Shown here piece after piece: positions 5,268-7,262 of a stretch of 7,262 nucleotides of DNA. The DNA is from an uncultured bacterium (GTDB lineage Bacteria; Actinomycetota; Coriobacteriia; Coriobacteriales; Coriobacteriaceae), in the NCBI GenBank assembly GCA_905215095.1, contig CAJMOL010000073.1, positions 1 through 7,262 on the forward strand. Reading direction: 5' to 3'. Positions within the stretch are counted from its first letter, which is position 1; the number at the start of each line of letters is the position of its first letter. The position numbers and the translations under genes were made by a program. The notes under the pieces are model-generated. The model was not told the DNA's origin and did no database searches. It saw only the letters and a program-made list of their open reading frames with translations.

Positions 5268-5915
5268 TTAATCTTCGAATTCGACATTGACCCTTACGTC
5301 TGGACCACAGAACGTCGACACCTGCTTTTTCACCAGTTTTACTGCACGTTCATCAGATTTTTCCAGCATGCCACTTTCTTGAACCTTTTGCCTCTGGTCC
5401 TTATCAGCCTGCTGAAGCAATTTATTTAAATCGTCCGTACTGACCTGATTCCAATTAAGAAAACCATTGTCCTCAACGTACTTTTTAAGCGAGTTCGGAT
5501 CCGTTGACAACGTCACGATCTCGGAATGCGGAAGCGTAACATTAACAGATTTTATTACCGACTCGTTGTTTTTCGAACGATGGACTTTGACCTTCAGGTT
5601 CTCATCGTCTACGTTCAGGCCGATATCCGCCTTGCCATCGATGGTCGCTACATATCGCTTAGTAGTAAATGGGTTGTTAAAACCAAACGGATTCCCTGCA
5701 TCGTCAATATATAGAACCTGAGTAAAATCGTATTCGTAGGTAAGCAACTTCGTTACCGGCTTAATTTCTTCCCGAATCGAATCATCGCTTATAACGGTCT
5801 GATCGCGCGTCAACCACAGGTACACGCAGCCGCCGCAAGCTGCAATCAAGCCTAACGCCAATAGGGCGACAATTATCTTCTGGCCAATTGTTTTAAACGG
5901 ATTGGAAACGCTCAT
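5268..5915 (-). CDS. DUF4230-like membrane-anchored exported protein
   Basis: The product has 215 residues. A basic start (K8, K13) precedes a hydrophobic segment IIVALLALGLIAACGGCVYL (14-33), predicting an N-terminal anchor with the rest outside the membrane. The next part, DDSIREEIKPVTKLLTYEYD (44-63), and the following beta-rich region resemble DUF4230, a family of unknown function. The C-terminal half (about 150-205) is charged and probably helical. IAAC at 24-27 fits a lipobox, so a lipoprotein is an alternative, although the hydrophobic stretch continues past the cysteine as in a transmembrane helix. AAGGG (5920-5924) lies 4 nt before the start and GGAGG lies further upstream. Base composition is clearly more AT-rich than trmL or the CobW-like gene, hinting at transfer or relaxed codon selection. 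It appears to be a single-gene unit. Confidence 0.78.
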   Translation of the reverse strand: MSVSNPFKTIGQKIIVALLALGLIAACGGCVYLWLTRDQTVISDDSIREEIKPVTKLLTYEYDFTQVLYIDDAGNPFGFNNPFTTKRYVATIDGKADIGLNVDDENLKVKVHRSKNNESVIKSVNVTLPHSEIVTLSTDPNSLKKYVEDNGFLNWNQVSTDDLNKLLQQADKDQRQKVQESGMLEKSDERAVKLVKKQVSTFCGPDVRVNVEFED

Positions 5916-5922
5916 TTAGCCC

Positions 5923-5941
5923 TTGTCCTCCAGTTGTCCTC
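5923..5941 (-). repeat. Two GAGGACAA direct repeats overlapping the ribosome binding region
   Basis: On the minus strand GAGGACAA occurs twice (5934-5941 and 5923-5930), offset by 11 nt, about one helical turn, just before the DUF4230-like start codon. They may be a duplicated Shine-Dalgarno or a protein-binding site; chance is possible for an 8-mer pair. Confidence 0.4.
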
Positions 5942-5981
5942 AGGGTAATTACGGACTCAATTCATTTATATTGGGTTTTGA

Positions 5982-5987
5982 TGTCAA
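5982..5987 (-). promoter_or_regulatory. Candidate -35 box for the DUF4230-like gene
   Basis: A perfect TTGACA is present on the minus strand about 67 nt upstream of the start codon, in an AT-rich intergenic region. The 17-nt-spaced hexamer is TGAATT (poor), and a better TATAAA (5965-5970) is only 11 nt away, so the promoter is uncertain. The remainder of this 248-nt intergenic region (5916-6163) holds only the hairpin at 6082-6116. Confidence 0.3.
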
Positions 5988-6081
5988 CCAATTCAGAAAG
6001 GAAGGACTTAAATCCAACATAATATAAATACACATTCATACGTTAATTTAATACCTATTCTGCTGCACGTAACTTCAGAAA

Positions 6082-6116
6082 GATTGGGGCACAGACCATA
6101 GGCCGGCACCCCAATC
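6082..6116 (-). terminator. Probable terminator of the secreted-protein gene
   Basis: GATTGGGG and CCCCAATC (arms at 6109-6116 and 6082-6089) form an 8-bp stem with a 19-nt loop. On the minus strand the stem is followed by TTTCTG. It lies 48 nt beyond the stop of the upstream minus-strand gene. The loop is long and the T-run short, so strength is uncertain. Confidence 0.55.
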
Positions 6117-6163
6117 CATACATAGGCATCATAACGCGTTGATCATTCGATCATATGCCCACG

Positions 6164-7047
6164 TTAATCAACTGAAACGCTGACGTCCATCCGCTGATCT
6201 CGGTCGCTATATCCGATCATCAGTTCCCGTCCCTTTTTATCCTTTGCGCAAAAACTGCTGTCATACGAATATTCGATGTCCTTGTATCCCTTTTTCTTGC
6301 AAGCTTTGATGTATTTGTCGTACCCATCACAATCGATGCCAAATGCGACAAACGAAAGACAGTCTTTTTCGTCTAACGACGTATAAACGATAGGGCAGTC
6401 AGGCTTCGGCAAGGATTTTGCAAGGGCTTTTGTTGGCCAGTCATACGCCTTGACACCGCCCTTTGATGAAGTCGTATAGGTTTTCGACTTGAAACTATAG
6501 TACTCGAGATATATCTTTCCATCGCCGCCTAGATAGGCAATAGTCGCCACTGAAGGCTCCATCAGGTCATATTGATTCTGCTGGGCATTGGCGACATAGT
6601 CACCATGGGTAATGCACGGAACGCTATCAACTGATTCTCGCTTCTCGACGATTCGCTGGCTATCCGCCGTCATTTTCAGCGTTGAATAATCGTGCGCAGC
6701 CTCTTCCTCATCAAAAACGTCAGTAAACAGAAGTTTCTGTTCGTCAGTCAACTCCCCTTTCGGCTCAAACTGAATAGTGAACTGAGCAATATCGAAGCTC
6801 GATTTATTGTCATATTCAAATGTCATCATCTCGACGCCATCAACAACGCCTTCTGAGACGCTCCAGTTTAGTTGATCGATTTTTACTGAATCCTTCTTAC
6901 CTGGCTTTGGCTTCTTTCCACTTTTCTTAGTCGCTGCAAATGCGCATGTCGGACTCCAGCCGCGACCCGTAATTCCGAGTGGTAGAGAAATGCCGATTAG
7001 CGCCGCCGCGCTAAAAGCCAGAACTGCCGTAAATAACTTTTCTTCAT
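6164..7047 (-). CDS. Secreted protein of unknown function, probable -1 frameshift at the 4th codon
   Basis: The body frame is open from about 7150 to the TAA at 6164-6166, but its only upstream ATG (7148-7150) has no Shine-Dalgarno. The well-placed start is the ATG at 7045-7047, with AAAGGA (7054-7059) 6 nt upstream; it reads MKKSYLRQ and stops after 16 codons. One extra A in the A4 tract at 7038-7041 would join it to the body and give 294 residues: MKKKLFTAVLAFSAAALIG, a typical Sec signal with a likely AFA-A cleavage site (36-39), then a Lys/Gly/Pro linker (41-52). The body has segments such as MMTFEYDNKSSFDIAQF (74-90) and a C-terminal module LPKP, YDKYIKACKKKGY (243-255), six cysteines outside the signal, and reminds me of DUF6591-type modules (unverified). 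Function is unknown. The frameshift may be a sequencing error, a broken gene, or slippage-controlled expression. Confidence 0.7.
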
Positions 7048-7072
7048 TACATATCCTTTGGTAGTCGTTTAA

Positions 7073-7080
7073 CCCCCCCC
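7073..7080 (-). repeat. Homopolymeric G8 tract upstream of the secreted-protein start
   Basis: Eight consecutive G residues on the minus strand lie 25 nt before the ATG at 7047. Tracts this long are prone to slippage and to sequencing error. Here the tract would fall in the 5' leader if the ATG at 7047 is used. Confidence 0.8.
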
Positions 7081-7194
7081 TCGTCAAATAGCAGACGAAT
7101 TGGCGACGCGGTGGCACTATTTGATTCAAGGGCGTGAACTGGATAAACATCGAGGGAAGGAGTGGGTCCTGTGCAATAAACTCCCCTCGTCAAA
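7077..7194 (-). repeat. Repeated TTTGACGAGGGG motif, two copies 106 nt apart
   Basis: The 12-mer TTTGACGAGGGG occurs exactly on the minus strand at 7077-7088 and 7183-7194, both upstream of the secreted-protein gene. TTGACG resembles a -35 box, but no matching -10 was found for either copy. It could be a duplicated regulatory site or the footprint of a small duplication. Confidence 0.5.
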
Positions 7195-7210
7195 ATGTCT
7201 AGCTAAAGAG

Positions 7211-7255
7211 GACGGGCAAACGGCGAACGGTCATATCCGTTCGCGTCCGCCCGTC
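7211..7255. terminator. Compound hairpin near the right edge
   Basis: Outer arms GACGGGC (7211-7217) and GCCCGTC (7249-7255) enclose inner arms GCGAACGG (7223-7230) and CCGTTCGC (7237-7244) with a TCATAT loop. On the minus strand it is followed by CTCTTTAGC, so it may terminate a minus-strand gene lying beyond the window. The T-run is weak and the neighbouring gene is unseen. No gene is apparent from 7048 to 7262. Confidence 0.55.
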
Positions 7256-7262
7256 TCCAACG

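Noticed and set aside
6140..6153. TGATC-ATTC-GATCA mini-hairpin just beyond the secreted-protein stop
   Set aside because: A 5-bp AT-rich stem without a T-run is easily explained by chance.
7048..7150. N-terminal extension of the secreted protein from the ATG at 7150
   Set aside because: No Shine-Dalgarno precedes it, it crosses the G8 tract, and it would bury the signal-peptide-like segment behind about 40 atypical residues.

Overview
The window looks like chromosomal DNA from an actinobacterium of the class Coriobacteriia, most likely a Collinsella-type gut bacterium. This is inferred from the high-GC coding style, strong AGGAGG-type ribosome binding sites, and the flavour of the c-di-GMP, CobW-like and TrmL proteins. 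No rRNA or other taxonomic marker is present, so the assignment is moderate.

Left part (1-630): the first 26 codons of a patatin-like phospholipase run leftwards off the window. Its upstream region abuts a decayed EAL-domain (c-di-GMP phosphodiesterase) fragment on the plus strand, followed by a perfect 13-bp inverted repeat.

Centre-left (631-3212): a cytoplasmic GGDEF-PAS-degenerate GGDEF protein is followed by a two-gene unit. This unit encodes a flavoprotein with an Isf-type cysteine motif and an ArsC/Spx-like thioredoxin-fold protein whose expected catalytic cysteine is serine.

Centre (3299-5124): a COG0523/CobW-type G3E GTPase (putative metallochaperone) ends before a strong intrinsic terminator. 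The terminator sits only 21 nt upstream of trmL, a tRNA wobble-base 2'-O-methyltransferase with an unusual acidic insertion near its knot. A degenerate TGTGACAA/TTGTCACA palindromic element overlaps the trmL stop codon, and a 14-bp hairpin separates trmL from the next, convergent gene.

Right part (5268-7262): a visibly more AT-rich stretch carries two minus-strand genes for exported proteins of unknown function. One is a DUF4230-like membrane-anchored protein. The other is a secreted protein whose natural start (good Shine-Dalgarno plus a signal-peptide-like MKKK start) is out of frame with the body by one base in an A-tract. An 8-base G tract and a repeated TTTGACGAGGGG motif lie upstream of it, and the window ends in a compound hairpin.

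No mobile element, CRISPR array or RNA gene was found, and no intergenic stretch exceeds 300 bases. The most interesting leads are the c-di-GMP pair (EAL remnant beside a GGDEF protein with a D-to-N change at a base-recognition position), the Cys-to-Ser ArsC-like protein, the trmL insertion and its upstream terminator, and the frameshifted secreted gene.
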